Positions 8,039 to 15,666 of a stretch of 22,406 nt of DNA are shown piece by piece. Both the position numbers and the translations under genes were made by a program. Origin of the DNA: SG8-39 sp041558415. Lineage in GTDB: Bacteria > Pseudomonadota > Gammaproteobacteria > Burkholderiales > SG8-39. The notes under the pieces are model-generated. The model made no database searches. It saw only the letters and a program-made list of their open reading frames with translations, and was not told the DNA's origin. How positions within the stretch are numbered: the stretch's first letter is position 1; every line of letters begins with the position of its first letter. Where the stretch lies: assembly GCA_041558415.1 (NCBI GenBank), contig JBFFEY010000050.1, forward strand, positions 1-22,406, given 5' to 3'.

Positions 8039-9169
8039 ATGACGACACCGACCGACGCCTACCTCTCCCTTGTCCCGGCCGACAAGACTTCGCTCACCGA
8101 CGACGAGCGCATCGAGAACATCGTTCCGTTGCCGCCGCCGGAGCACCTGATCCGCTTCTTCCCGATCCAGGGCACGCCGGTCGAGGTGCTGATCGCGGAC
8201 ACGCGACGCCGGGTGCGCGAGATCCTGCACGGGCAGTCCGACCGCATGCTGGTGGTGATCGGGCCGTGCTCCATTCATGACCCGGTGGCGGCGCTCGAAT
8301 ATGCGGAGCGCCTCGTCGAAGAGCGTCGCAAGCACGCGGCGCAGCTGGAAGTGCTGATGCGCGTGTACTTCGAAAAACCGCGCACCACCGTCGGCTGGAA
8401 GGGGCTGATCAACGATCCCTACCTGAACGGCAGCTTCCGCATCAACGAGGGGCTGCGCATCGCGCGCGACCTGCTCGTGCGCATCAACCAGCTTGGCGTG
8501 CCCGCCGGCTGCGAGTTCCTCGACGTGATCTCGCCGCAGTACGTCGGCGACCTGGTGTCCTGGGGCGCGATTGGCGCACGCACGACCGAGTCGCAGGTGC
8601 ATCGCGAGCTCGCCTCGGGGTTGTCGGCGGCGGTCGGCTTCAAGAACGGTACCGACGGCGACGTGCGCATCGCGGTCGACGCGATTCTCGCGGCGCGCCA
8701 GAAGCACCACTTCCTCTCGGTCCACAAGAGCGGTCAGGTGGCGATCGTCGAGACGCGCGGCAACGATGACTGCCACGTCATCCTGCGTGGCGGCAGCCAG
8801 CCGAACTACGACGCCGCCAGTGTCGAGGCGGCCTGCCGCGAGCTCGCCGGCGCCGGGCTCGCGCAGCGCCTGATGATCGACTGCTCGCATGCCAACAGCC
8901 GCAAGGACTACCGCCGTCAGCGCGAGGTCTGCGCCAACGTCTGCGAGCAGGTCGCGCAGGGCGAGGATCGCGTCATTGGGGTGATGATCGAGTCGCAGCT
9001 GATGGAAGGACGACAGGATCTGGTGCCGGGCAAGGCGCTCAGCTTCGGGCAAAGCATCACCGATGCCTGCCTCGGCTGGGACGATTCGTCGAAGCTGCTC
9101 GCGGCCCTCGCCGAGGCGGTGGCGCGGCGGCGCGAGGCGCGTACGCCGCCCGTGCCGGCGAAGGCATAG
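8039..9169 (+). CDS. aroG: 3-deoxy-7-phosphoheptulonate (DAHP) synthase, class I alpha
   Basis: 376 residues. It condenses phosphoenolpyruvate and erythrose 4-phosphate in the first step of the shikimate pathway. Hallmarks are IGPCSIHDP (74-82), RVYFEKPRTTVGWKG (108-122), DCSHANS (281-287) and GVMIESQLMEG (314-324). Metal ligands C77, H284, E318 and D342 all sit exactly 16 residues beyond the E. coli AroG ligands. By the same offset S196, F225, S227 and V237 fall on AroG pocket residues recalled for Phe binding, and D21-D22 resemble its N-terminal Asp pair. Allosteric Phe control is therefore likely, but Phe versus Tyr specificity cannot be settled here. AGGA precedes the ATG. Transcription appears controlled by the upstream Phe/Tyr leader. 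Confidence 0.95.
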   Translation: MTTPTDAYLSLVPADKTSLTDDERIENIVPLPPPEHLIRFFPIQGTPVEVLIADTRRRVREILHGQSDRMLVVIGPCSIHDPVAALEYAERLVEERRKHAAQLEVLMRVYFEKPRTTVGWKGLINDPYLNGSFRINEGLRIARDLLVRINQLGVPAGCEFLDVISPQYVGDLVSWGAIGARTTESQVHRELASGLSAAVGFKNGTDGDVRIAVDAILAARQKHHFLSVHKSGQVAIVETRGNDDCHVILRGGSQPNYDAASVEAACRELAGAGLAQRLMIDCSHANSRKDYRRQREVCANVCEQVAQGEDRVIGVMIESQLMEGRQDLVPGKALSFGQSITDACLGWDDSSKLLAALAEAVARRREARTPPVPAKA

Positions 9170-9190
9170 GTCGGCGCGCCGCTGTGAAGG

Positions 9191-9212
9191 CCGCGGCGCC
9201 GCCGCGGCGCCG
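9191..9212. repeat. two tandem copies of an 11-base GC repeat
   Basis: CCGCGGCGCCG is repeated exactly at 9191-9201 and 9202-9212, in the 52-base gap between aroG and the TauE-type gene. Each copy contains the self-complementary CCGCGG and GGCGCC, so the transcript can fold into a very stable hairpin just before the GGAGG of the next gene. No U-tract follows. It may be a slippage product or a weak terminator/attenuating structure. Confidence 0.5.
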
Positions 9213-9221
9213 GAGGCCTCG

Positions 9222-9968
9222 GTGGCGCTGACGCCGGAGATCGTCCTCATCGCCGCGGCCGTGGTGGCGGGTGCCTACCTGGTGTTCGGCCTCACCGGCT
9301 TCGGGTCGACGGTCATCTCGCTGCCGCTGCTCGTGCACCTGTTGCCGCTCAAGCTCGCGGTGGCACTGCTCATGCTGCTCGATCTCGCGGCCTTCCTCGC
9401 CTTCGGTCTGCGTGTGCGGCGCGGCATCCGCGTCGACGAGATCGGTTGGCTCGTGCCGACCGCGCTCGTCGGCATGGTGATCGGGCTCACGCTGCTGATC
9501 CGCGTTGCCGAATTTTGGTTGCTCGGCCTGCTCGGCGTGTTCGTGCTGAGCTATGCGGCCTACGGTCTGTCGCGGCGCGGCGTGCCGCTGCGCCTGCCGC
9601 GCTGGAGCGGTGTGCCGATCGGGCTCGCCGGCGGGGCGTTTTCCGCGCTGTTCGGCACCGGCGGCGTGCTGTTCGCCATCTACAATGCGGGTCGCATTCG
9701 CGACAAGGGTGAGCTGCGGGCGAGCAACGCGGCGATGATCGCGCTGTCCTCGGTCGCGCGCCTGGTGCTGTTCGGCCTGACCGGGCTGCTGGCGCAGGAC
9801 GGCCTGTGGACGCTGTTCGCGCTGCTGCTGCCGGCGCTCGCGCTCGGCGTGGCCGCCGGCCATCGGCTGCACGCGCAGGTCCCGGCGGCGCTCGTCGTGC
9901 GCATGGTGCACGTGGTGCTGCTGGTGGCCGGCGCGTCGATCCTGCTCAGGGTCTGGGGTGAAACGTAG
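9222..9968 (+). CDS. TauE/SafE (DUF81) family membrane exporter
   Basis: 248 residues, almost entirely hydrophobic with roughly eight membrane segments in two related halves. The N-terminal half opens with the family pattern GLTGFGSTVISLPLL (about 23-37), and the second half echoes it with GGAFSALFGTGGVLFAIY. The family moves small anions such as sulfite, sulfoacetate or other organosulfur compounds across the inner membrane; the substrate here is unknown. The start is GTG at 9222, with GGAGG at 9212-9216. The upstream in-frame extension is Arg/Ala-rich and lies inside aroG, so I reject it. It may be cotranscribed with aroG, but a functional link is not evident. Confidence 0.85.
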   Translation: MALTPEIVLIAAAVVAGAYLVFGLTGFGSTVISLPLLVHLLPLKLAVALLMLLDLAAFLAFGLRVRRGIRVDEIGWLVPTALVGMVIGLTLLIRVAEFWLLGLLGVFVLSYAAYGLSRRGVPLRLPRWSGVPIGLAGGAFSALFGTGGVLFAIYNAGRIRDKGELRASNAAMIALSSVARLVLFGLTGLLAQDGLWTLFALLLPALALGVAAGHRLHAQVPAALVVRMVHVVLLVAGASILLRVWGET

Positions 9969-9988
9969 TACCGGTCCCCGGGTTTGGG

Positions 9989-9994
9989 CATAAT
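9989..9994 (+). promoter_or_regulatory. putative -10 element upstream of the cyclic-nucleotide-binding protein gene
   Basis: CATAAT matches TATAAT at five of six positions and lies 28 bases before the ATG at 10023. No recognisable -35 is present at 16-18 bases upstream. Confidence comes from the -10 match and its position in the short gap after the exporter gene. Confidence 0.4.
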
Positions 9995-10022
9995 GCGGCG
10001 CAGCATCCCGCCGTTTCGCATC

Positions 10023-10571
10023 ATGTCCAATCGCCCACCCGAGCTTGCGCAGCTGACCTATGTCGGCGATGCGTCGCAGTACTCCGAGCAGATGCGCGCG
10101 CTGATTCCGAAGTGCACCCTGTTGGAGAACTTCTCGCCTCCCGAAGTACGGTTGCTCGCGCAATTCATGGACGTTTACCGCGTGCCACCCGGCCGCGAGA
10201 TCATCCGTGAGGGCGATGGCGGCGATTTCATGGTGATGATCCTCGAGGGTCGCGTCGAGGTGCGCAAGCGCAACCGCTGGAACCAGTTGCAGGCGATTGC
10301 CGAAGTCGGACCCGGTCGCACGCTCGGCGAGATGTCGATGATCGATGGCGAGCCGCGCTTCGCGACCTGCGTGGCGGCGGAGCCGGTCATCATCGCCGTC
10401 ATGCAGCGCGAGGCGCTCGCGCGCATCATCGTCGAGCAGCCGCTGCTGGGTGCCAAGATCCTGATGGAGCTCGTGCTCATGCTGTCGCAGCGTCTGCGCG
10501 CGACAAGCGCCCGGCTGGTCCAGATGCTCGACGCCCAGGCCAGGCGGGAATCGGGTCTGAGCGAGGACTGA
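10023..10571 (+). CDS. stand-alone cyclic-nucleotide-binding domain protein (Crp-like sensor without HTH)
   Basis: 182 residues. Residues about 31-135 form one cNMP-binding beta-barrel: REGDGGDFMVMILEGRVEV (62-80) and the phosphate-binding cassette GEMSMIDGEPRFATCVA, with E103 and R112 in the positions that hold ribose and phosphate in CRP. A helix rich in Met and Leu follows (140-172), then the chain ends; there is no helix-turn-helix. It may therefore bind cAMP or a similar ligand but is unlikely to bind DNA itself. It could act through protein contacts. The start is ATG 10023; an upstream in-frame ATG would overlap the -10 element. It lies 100 bases upstream of the radical SAM gene in the same direction. 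Confidence 0.82.
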   Translation: MSNRPPELAQLTYVGDASQYSEQMRALIPKCTLLENFSPPEVRLLAQFMDVYRVPPGREIIREGDGGDFMVMILEGRVEVRKRNRWNQLQAIAEVGPGRTLGEMSMIDGEPRFATCVAAEPVIIAVMQREALARIIVEQPLLGAKILMELVLMLSQRLRATSARLVQMLDAQARRESGLSED

Positions 10572-10609
10572 ACCCGGCGGCGAGGCTGCGGGCCAAGCCG
10601 ACATCGGGC

Positions 10610-10615
10610 TGTAAT
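10610..10615 (+). promoter_or_regulatory. putative -10 element of the rSAM gene cluster
   Basis: TGTAAT matches TATAAT at five of six positions and would start transcription near 10622, about 50 bases before the GTG start at 10672. There is no convincing -35. It shares the trailing AATGC pattern with other -10 candidates in the window. Confidence 0.38.
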
Positions 10616-10671
10616 GCATGGCCCGGCGTGGCGACCAAGACTCGGGTGGCCAAATTAACAAGGAGGACTGG

Positions 10672-11637
10672 GTGCACGCGACGCTTCCCCTCATGCGACG
10701 GTACGGCTTTCCGCAGATCCGGCGCAATCGGCTCGAGACCCTGCAAGTCAATCTCGGCTACCGCTGCAATCAGAGTTGTCTGCATTGTCACGTCAACGCG
10801 GGACCGAACCGTACCGAGATGATGTCGCGCGAGACGATCACGGATGTGCTCGCATTCGTCGGCGTCGCAGGGGTGCGTACGCTCGACCTGACCGGCGGCG
10901 CCCCCGAACTTAATCCGTATTTCCGCGAGCTCGTGCTGCGCGCGCGCGAGCTGGGCGCGCACGTGATGGACCGCTGCAATCTGACGATCTTGGAGGCGCC
11001 CGGACAGGAAGGGCTCGCGGAGTTCCTCGCCCGCCAGCGGGTCGAAGTCGTCGCCTCGCTGCCTTGCTACCTGGAAGACAACGTCGATCGCCAGCGCGGC
11101 AAGGGTGTGTTCGCGGGCAGCCTGCGGGGGATCGCCCAGCTCAATGCCCTCGGTTACGGCGAGGCGGGCAGCGGCCTGGAGCTGAATTTGGTCTACAACC
11201 CGCAGGGGCCGAGCCTGCCGCCGGCGCAGGACCTGCTCGAGGCCGAGTACAAGCGCATTCTCGCCGACGAATACGGCCTGCGCTTCAACCGCCTCTATAC
11301 GCTGGCGAACATGCCGATCCAGCGCTTCGGCTCGACGCTCGTGTCGAAGGGGTGCTTCGATGCGTACATGACGCTGCTCAAGGGCGCGCACCGCGACGAG
11401 AACCTCGCCGGCGTGATGTGCCGCTCGCTCATCTCGGTCGACTGGCAGGGCGCTGTCTACGACTGCGACTTCAACCAGATGCTCGGGCTGCCGCTGGTAG
11501 TCGATGGTCGTGCCCGCACGCAGCTCTCGGAACTCATCGGGCGCGACCTCGCCGGCAATCCGATCGCGGTGCGCGATCACTGCTACGGCTGCACCGCGGG
11601 CCAGGGCTCGTCCTGCGGCGGCGCCCTGGGCGACTGA
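10672..11637 (+). CDS. arsS: radical SAM/Cys-rich protein, ArsS (rSAM/selenodomain) type
   Basis: 321 residues. The [4Fe-4S]/SAM cysteines are C32, C36 and C39 in CNQSCLHCH, and the SAM-contacting loop is LTGGAPEL (73-80). The C-terminal part is Cys-rich: C228, C250, C265 (YDCDFNQML) and HCYGCTAGQGSSCGG with C304, C307 and C315. In ArsS the family is linked to joining a 5'-deoxyadenosyl group to dimethylated arsenic on the way to arsenosugars; some relatives carry selenocysteine, but here all are cysteine. GTG 10672 is chosen because AAGGAGG (10660-10666) lies five bases upstream and the family N-terminus (LPLMRRYGFPQIRRNRLETLQ) begins just after. The in-frame ATG at 10618 adds a non-family tail and would overlap the -10. 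The next gene starts seven bases after the stop. Confidence 0.88.
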   Translation: MHATLPLMRRYGFPQIRRNRLETLQVNLGYRCNQSCLHCHVNAGPNRTEMMSRETITDVLAFVGVAGVRTLDLTGGAPELNPYFRELVLRARELGAHVMDRCNLTILEAPGQEGLAEFLARQRVEVVASLPCYLEDNVDRQRGKGVFAGSLRGIAQLNALGYGEAGSGLELNLVYNPQGPSLPPAQDLLEAEYKRILADEYGLRFNRLYTLANMPIQRFGSTLVSKGCFDAYMTLLKGAHRDENLAGVMCRSLISVDWQGAVYDCDFNQMLGLPLVVDGRARTQLSELIGRDLAGNPIAVRDHCYGCTAGQGSSCGGALGD

Positions 11638-11644
11638 AGGCGCG

Positions 11645-12604
11645 GTGTCCGAAGCATCCCGCCCCGGCCGCAGCTGCCCGCTCGCCTACCGCTACGGCGT
11701 GGCCGCGCTCGGCGCGCCGGCGAGCCTGCACACCGACACGCTGTGGGTCGTCGGCGGCCTGTACGGCAACAGCGCGGCACTCGAGCGCGTCCTTGCCGAC
11801 TTCGATGCCGAGCCGGGGGACAAGCGGCTCGTCTTCAACGGCGATTTTCACTGGTTCGATGTGGCGCAGGAGGAATTCCGGCGCGTCGACGAAGGCGTGC
11901 TGGCGCATCGTGCGACGCGCGGCAACGTGGAAAGCGAGCTCGCGCGGCCGCAGGCGCAGGCCGGTTGCGGCTGCGCCTACCCGGACTGGGTGGATGACGC
12001 GACCGTCGAGCGCTCGAACCGCATGCTCGAGCGACTGCAGCGCACCGCGCGAACGGTGCCGGGTGCCTGTGCACGGCTCGCCGCGCTGCCGATGTACATC
12101 GTTGCGGAGGTGGGCGGCGAGCGTGTTGCCGTGGTGCACGGCGACGCCGAATCGCTCGCCGGATGGGGCTTCTCGCAGGAAGCGCTGGCAACGCCCGAGG
12201 GCCTGCACGCCGCAGCACGCGCAATCGATGCCGCCGGGGTGCGCGTGATGGCCTCGAGCCACAGCTGCCTGCCGGTGCTGCAGGGCTTTGCCGGCGAGCG
12301 CGCCGTGATCAACAACGGTGCCGCCGGCATGCCGAACTTCACGGCAACCCGCTACGGCGTTGCGACGCGCATCTCGGTGGTGCCGAGTGCGACCGCGCTC
12401 TACCGCATGCGACTCGGCGCGCTGCATGTCGAGGCGGTGGCGATTGCATTCGACGCGGAGCGCTGGAGGCGTCGATTTCTGCAACAGTGGCCGCCGGGTT
12501 CGGAGGCACACGCCTCGTACCACGCGCGCATCGTGAGCGGGCCGAACTACCGGATCGGGCAGGCGCTGCGACCGCATTGGGACATCCAGTCCGTCGCGGC
12601 GTAA
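11645..12604 (+). CDS. calcineurin-like metallophosphoesterase homologue with altered metal motif
   Basis: 319 residues. The fold is recognisable from motif order: GGLYGNSAALERVL (37-50), FNGDFHWFD (64-72), RGNVE (92-96), VVHGDAES (163-170), ASSHSCLP (203-210) and NNGAAGMPNF (223-232). In ordinary phosphoesterases the first motif is D-x-H-G-N; here Asp and His are replaced (G-G-L-Y-G-N), so one metal site is probably changed or lost, while the GD, GN and HG motifs remain. A CGC pair lies at 108-110. Activity and substrate are therefore uncertain. The start is GTG 11645, seven bases after the arsS stop, because the family sequence begins nearby and the longer frame overlaps arsS. It is most likely cotranslated and functionally linked with arsS. 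Confidence 0.78.
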   Translation: MSEASRPGRSCPLAYRYGVAALGAPASLHTDTLWVVGGLYGNSAALERVLADFDAEPGDKRLVFNGDFHWFDVAQEEFRRVDEGVLAHRATRGNVESELARPQAQAGCGCAYPDWVDDATVERSNRMLERLQRTARTVPGACARLAALPMYIVAEVGGERVAVVHGDAESLAGWGFSQEALATPEGLHAAARAIDAAGVRVMASSHSCLPVLQGFAGERAVINNGAAGMPNFTATRYGVATRISVVPSATALYRMRLGALHVEAVAIAFDAERWRRRFLQQWPPGSEAHASYHARIVSGPNYRIGQALRPHWDIQSVAA

Positions 12605-12646
12605 CAGCGCCTTGGGCGGCGCGACCAAGCGGGAAACGGGCTGGGT

Positions 12647-12652
12647 CATAAT
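12647..12652 (+). promoter_or_regulatory. putative internal -10 element before the VTT-oxidoreductase gene
   Basis: CATAAT, five of six matches to TATAAT, in the 69-base gap after the phosphoesterase gene, would start transcription near 12659. That position also argues against the GTG at 12659 as the translation start. No good -35 is seen. It would give the downstream genes a second promoter. Confidence 0.38.
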
Positions 12653-12673
12653 GCGCGGGTGTCGGGGGCTGGC

Positions 12674-14830
12674 ATGAAAAGAAGCAAGATCGTTGTCGTC
12701 GCGGTCCTCGCCGTGCTGATCGGCGCGTTCTTCGCCTTCGGCGGTCACCGTTATCTAAGCTTCGAGAACATCAAGGCGCAACAGGCCTCGATCCAGGCGC
12801 TGTTCGGGTCGCATCCGTGGACGACTGCGCTGCTGTTTTTCCTCGCTTATGTCACGGTCACGGGGCTGTCGCTGCCCGGTGCGGCGCTGATGACGCTCAT
12901 CGCGGGGGCGATCTTCGGCCTGCTGTGGGGCACCGTGATCGTGTCCTTCGCCTCGAGCGTCGGCGCGACGCTGGCTTTCGTGGTGAGCCGCTTCCTGCTG
13001 CGCGACTGGGTGCAGGCACGCTTCGGCCATCCGCTGCGGGCGATCAACGACGGCGTCGCCCGGGAGGGCGGCTTTTACCTCTTCACGCTGCGCCTGATCC
13101 CGGCGATCCCGTTTTTCGTCATCAACCTGGCGATGGGACTCACACCGCTGCGCACCTGGACCTTTTACTGGGTGAGCCAGGTCGGCATGCTGGCGGGCAC
13201 GCTCGTCTACGTCAACGCAGGCACGCAGCTCGCGGCAATCGAGACTCCGGGCGGCATTCTCTCGCCGGGGCTGATTGGCGCATTCGTGCTGCTCGGCATC
13301 TTCCCGCTGCTCGCCAAGCGGGCGATCGCGTTGGTCAAGGCTCGCCGCGCCTACGCCCGCTGGCGTCGCCCGGCGCGCTTCGATCGCAACGTGGTGGTCA
13401 TCGGAGCCGGGTCGGCCGGCCTGGTGAGCGCGTACATCGCAGCCGCGGTGCGCGCCAAGGTGACGCTCGTCGAGAAGCACAGGATGGGCGGCGACTGCCT
13501 GAACACCGGCTGCGTGCCGTCCAAGGCGCTCATCAAATCGGCGCGCGTGCTCGACCAGATTCGGCGGGCGCCGGACTACGGCTTGAAGTCGGCGCAGGCG
13601 GAGTTCGACTTCGCCGAGGTGATGGAGCGCGTGCAGCGTGTCGTGAAGACCATAGCGCCGCACGACTCGGTGGAGCGCTATACCGAACTTGGCGTCGAGT
13701 GTCTGCAGGGCGAAGCGAAGATCGTCACCCCCTGGGAGGTGGACGTGGTGTTGGCCGACGGCACGAGGCGGCGCCTGTCGACGCGCGCGATCGTGATTGC
13801 GGCGGGCGCGCGCCCGTTGCTGCCGCCGATCCCCGGCATCGAGGACGTAGGCGTGCTCACCTCCGACACGGTGTGGGGGCTGCGGTCCTTGCCGCAGCGC
13901 CTCGTGGTGCTGGGCGGCGGGCCGATCGGCTGCGAGCTCACGCAGGCGTTCGCGCGCTTCGGCGCCAAGGTGACGCAGGTGGAGATGCTGCCGCGCATCC
14001 TGATGCGCGAGGATCCCGAGGTTTCGGAAATGGTCATGCGGCGCTTCGCCGCTGAGGGCATCGACGTGCGCGTAAATCACAAGGCGCAGCGCTTCGCCGT
14101 GGCGGATGGCCGCAAGCTGCTCGTTGCCGAACATGCGGGCAACGAGGTGCGGATCGAGTTCGACGAGCTGCTGTGCGCCGTGGGCCGCGTGCCGAACACC
14201 GAGGGCTATGGCCTGGAAACGCTCGGCATCCCGACCACGCGCGCAGGCACCGTGGAGACCAACGACTACCTGCAGACGCTTTACCCCAACATTTATGCCT
14301 GCGGTGATGTCGCCGGTCCTTACCAGTTCACGCACGTCGGCGCGCATCAGGCCTGGTATGCCTCGGTGAATGCGCTGTTCGGCACGTTCAAGAAGTTCCG
14401 CGCCGACTATTCGGTCATTCCCTGGGCGACCTTCGTCGATCCCGAGGTGGCGCGTGTTGGCCTAAACGAAACCGAGGCCCGGGAACGGAACATCGCGTAC
14501 GAGGTCACGGTTTACGGCATCGATGATCTCGATCGGGCGATCGCGGACGGTGAGGCGCAAGGCATGGTCAAGGTGCTGACCGTGCCCGGCAAGGATCGCA
14601 TCCTCGGCGTGACGATCGTCGGGGTGCACGCGGGCGATCTGATCGCGGAGTTCGTTGCGGCGATGCGCCACGGGCTCGGGCTGAACAAGATCCTTGGCAC
14701 GATCCACATCTATCCGACGCTCGCCGAGGCCAACAAGTACGCGGCGGGCGCCTGGAAGAAGGCGCACGCACCGGAGGGGGTGCTGCGCGGGCTGGCGCGC
14801 TTTCACGCCTGGATGCGAGGTGACAAATGA
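12674..14830 (+). CDS. fusion of a VTT (TVP38/TMEM64-like) membrane domain and a flavin disulfide oxidoreductase
   Basis: 718 residues in two parts. Residues 1-220 are a VTT/SNARE-associated membrane domain with helices near 5-22, 50-75, 75-105 and 150-215 and the family motif LRLIPAIPFFVINLAMG. Residues about 238-700 are a class I pyridine-nucleotide-disulfide oxidoreductase: FAD site IGAGSAGL, redox cysteines C275 and C280 in GGDCLNTGCVPSKA, NAD(P) site VVLGGGPIGCE, second FAD motif YACGDVAG, and a dimerisation domain with IHIYPTLAEANKYAAG. It resembles mercuric reductase and lipoamide dehydrogenase but lacks MerA's C-terminal cysteine pair and N-terminal metal-binding domain. It likely passes electrons at the membrane, substrate unknown. 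ATG 12674 is preceded by GGGGG. The stop overlaps the next start. Confidence 0.9.
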   Translation: MKRSKIVVVAVLAVLIGAFFAFGGHRYLSFENIKAQQASIQALFGSHPWTTALLFFLAYVTVTGLSLPGAALMTLIAGAIFGLLWGTVIVSFASSVGATLAFVVSRFLLRDWVQARFGHPLRAINDGVAREGGFYLFTLRLIPAIPFFVINLAMGLTPLRTWTFYWVSQVGMLAGTLVYVNAGTQLAAIETPGGILSPGLIGAFVLLGIFPLLAKRAIALVKARRAYARWRRPARFDRNVVVIGAGSAGLVSAYIAAAVRAKVTLVEKHRMGGDCLNTGCVPSKALIKSARVLDQIRRAPDYGLKSAQAEFDFAEVMERVQRVVKTIAPHDSVERYTELGVECLQGEAKIVTPWEVDVVLADGTRRRLSTRAIVIAAGARPLLPPIPGIEDVGVLTSDTVWGLRSLPQRLVVLGGGPIGCELTQAFARFGAKVTQVEMLPRILMREDPEVSEMVMRRFAAEGIDVRVNHKAQRFAVADGRKLLVAEHAGNEVRIEFDELLCAVGRVPNTEGYGLETLGIPTTRAGTVETNDYLQTLYPNIYACGDVAGPYQFTHVGAHQAWYASVNALFGTFKKFRADYSVIPWATFVDPEVARVGLNETEARERNIAYEVTVYGIDDLDRAIADGEAQGMVKVLTVPGKDRILGVTIVGVHAGDLIAEFVAAMRHGLGLNKILGTIHIYPTLAEANKYAAGAWKKAHAPEGVLRGLARFHAWMRGDK

Positions 14831-15654
14831 AATGGTTGACGGGTTTGCTGCTCGCGGTCTGCGCCGCGACGGCGTCGGCGCAGGCATTCGACCACAAGCA
14901 CTCGGCCTGGTCGCTGCTGCTGAAAAAGCACGTCGTCCTGATCGCGGGGGGCAAGGCCTCGCAGCTCGACTATGCCGGCATGGCGCGGGAGCGTGCCGCG
15001 CTGCAGGCCTACCTGCGGACATTGTCCGGCGTACCCGAGGCCGCGTTCCAGGGCTGGTCCAAGGCGCAGCGCATGGCATTCCTGATCAACGCCTACAACG
15101 CCTTCACGGTCGAGAAGATCCTGACGCGCTATCCGGACATCGGCTCGATCTGGGATTTCGGCAAGGTTTTCGGCAACCCGTTCAAGGACGAATTCTTCAC
15201 GTTGTTTGGCCGTGCGTTCACGCTCGACAAGATCGAACACGAGACGCTGCGCAAGCCCGGCGCCTACGACGAACCGCGCGTACATTTCGCGGTGAACTGC
15301 GCATCGATCGGCTGTCCGATGCTGCGCGAAGAGGCCTACGTCGCCGAGCGCCTCGAGACGCAGCTCGAGGCGCAGGCGCTGCGCTTTCTTGCCGATCGCT
15401 CGCGCAATCGCTATGACCCGTCACGCGAGCGGCTCGAGGTGTCGAAAATCTTCGACTGGTTTAAGGAGGACTGGCAAAGCGGCTACCGCGGGTTCGACGG
15501 CAAGACACCGCCGGTCACCTCGCGCGAGGCGTATTTCGCGCGCTATGCGAAGCTGCTCGCCGATGCGCCGGAGGCGCGCGCGCACATCGCTGCAGGCAAG
15601 GCGTCGCTCGACTTCCTCGAGTACGACTGGTCGCTGAACGACGCTAAACGCTGA
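14827..15654 (+). CDS. exported DUF547 protein
   Basis: 275 residues. The N-terminus is a clean Sec signal peptide, MKWLTGLLLAVCAATASAQA, with cleavage expected after Ala20. The mature part shows the DUF547 signature segments LINAYNAFTV (86-95) and HFAVNCASIGCP (153-164), the latter with two cysteines (C158, C163), and ends in FLEYDWSLN, also typical. The biochemical role of DUF547 is unknown to me; its conserved Asn, His and Cys residues suggest an enzyme, perhaps of transpeptidase/papain-like type, but this is inference. Its ATGA overlap with the VTT-oxidoreductase gene implies translational coupling. It would act in the periplasm, alongside the membrane oxidoreductase. Confidence 0.88.
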   Translation: MKWLTGLLLAVCAATASAQAFDHKHSAWSLLLKKHVVLIAGGKASQLDYAGMARERAALQAYLRTLSGVPEAAFQGWSKAQRMAFLINAYNAFTVEKILTRYPDIGSIWDFGKVFGNPFKDEFFTLFGRAFTLDKIEHETLRKPGAYDEPRVHFAVNCASIGCPMLREEAYVAERLETQLEAQALRFLADRSRNRYDPSRERLEVSKIFDWFKEDWQSGYRGFDGKTPPVTSREAYFARYAKLLADAPEARAHIAAGKASLDFLEYDWSLNDAKR

Positions 15655-15666
15655 CGGGGTGAGGCG

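Noticed and set aside
11635..11700. Possible selenocysteine read-through of the arsS TGA
   Set aside because: The translation after the TGA is Arg/Pro-rich shadow sequence, no conserved domain follows, and the next gene starts seven bases later.
12607..12622. GCGCC/GGCGC stem after the phosphoesterase gene as a terminator
   Set aside because: Five pairs without a T-run is too weak to support in this GC-rich background.
12674..14830. Calling the oxidoreductase a mercuric reductase
   Set aside because: The C-terminal vicinal cysteines and the N-terminal metal-binding domain of MerA are absent, and no mer genes are adjacent.
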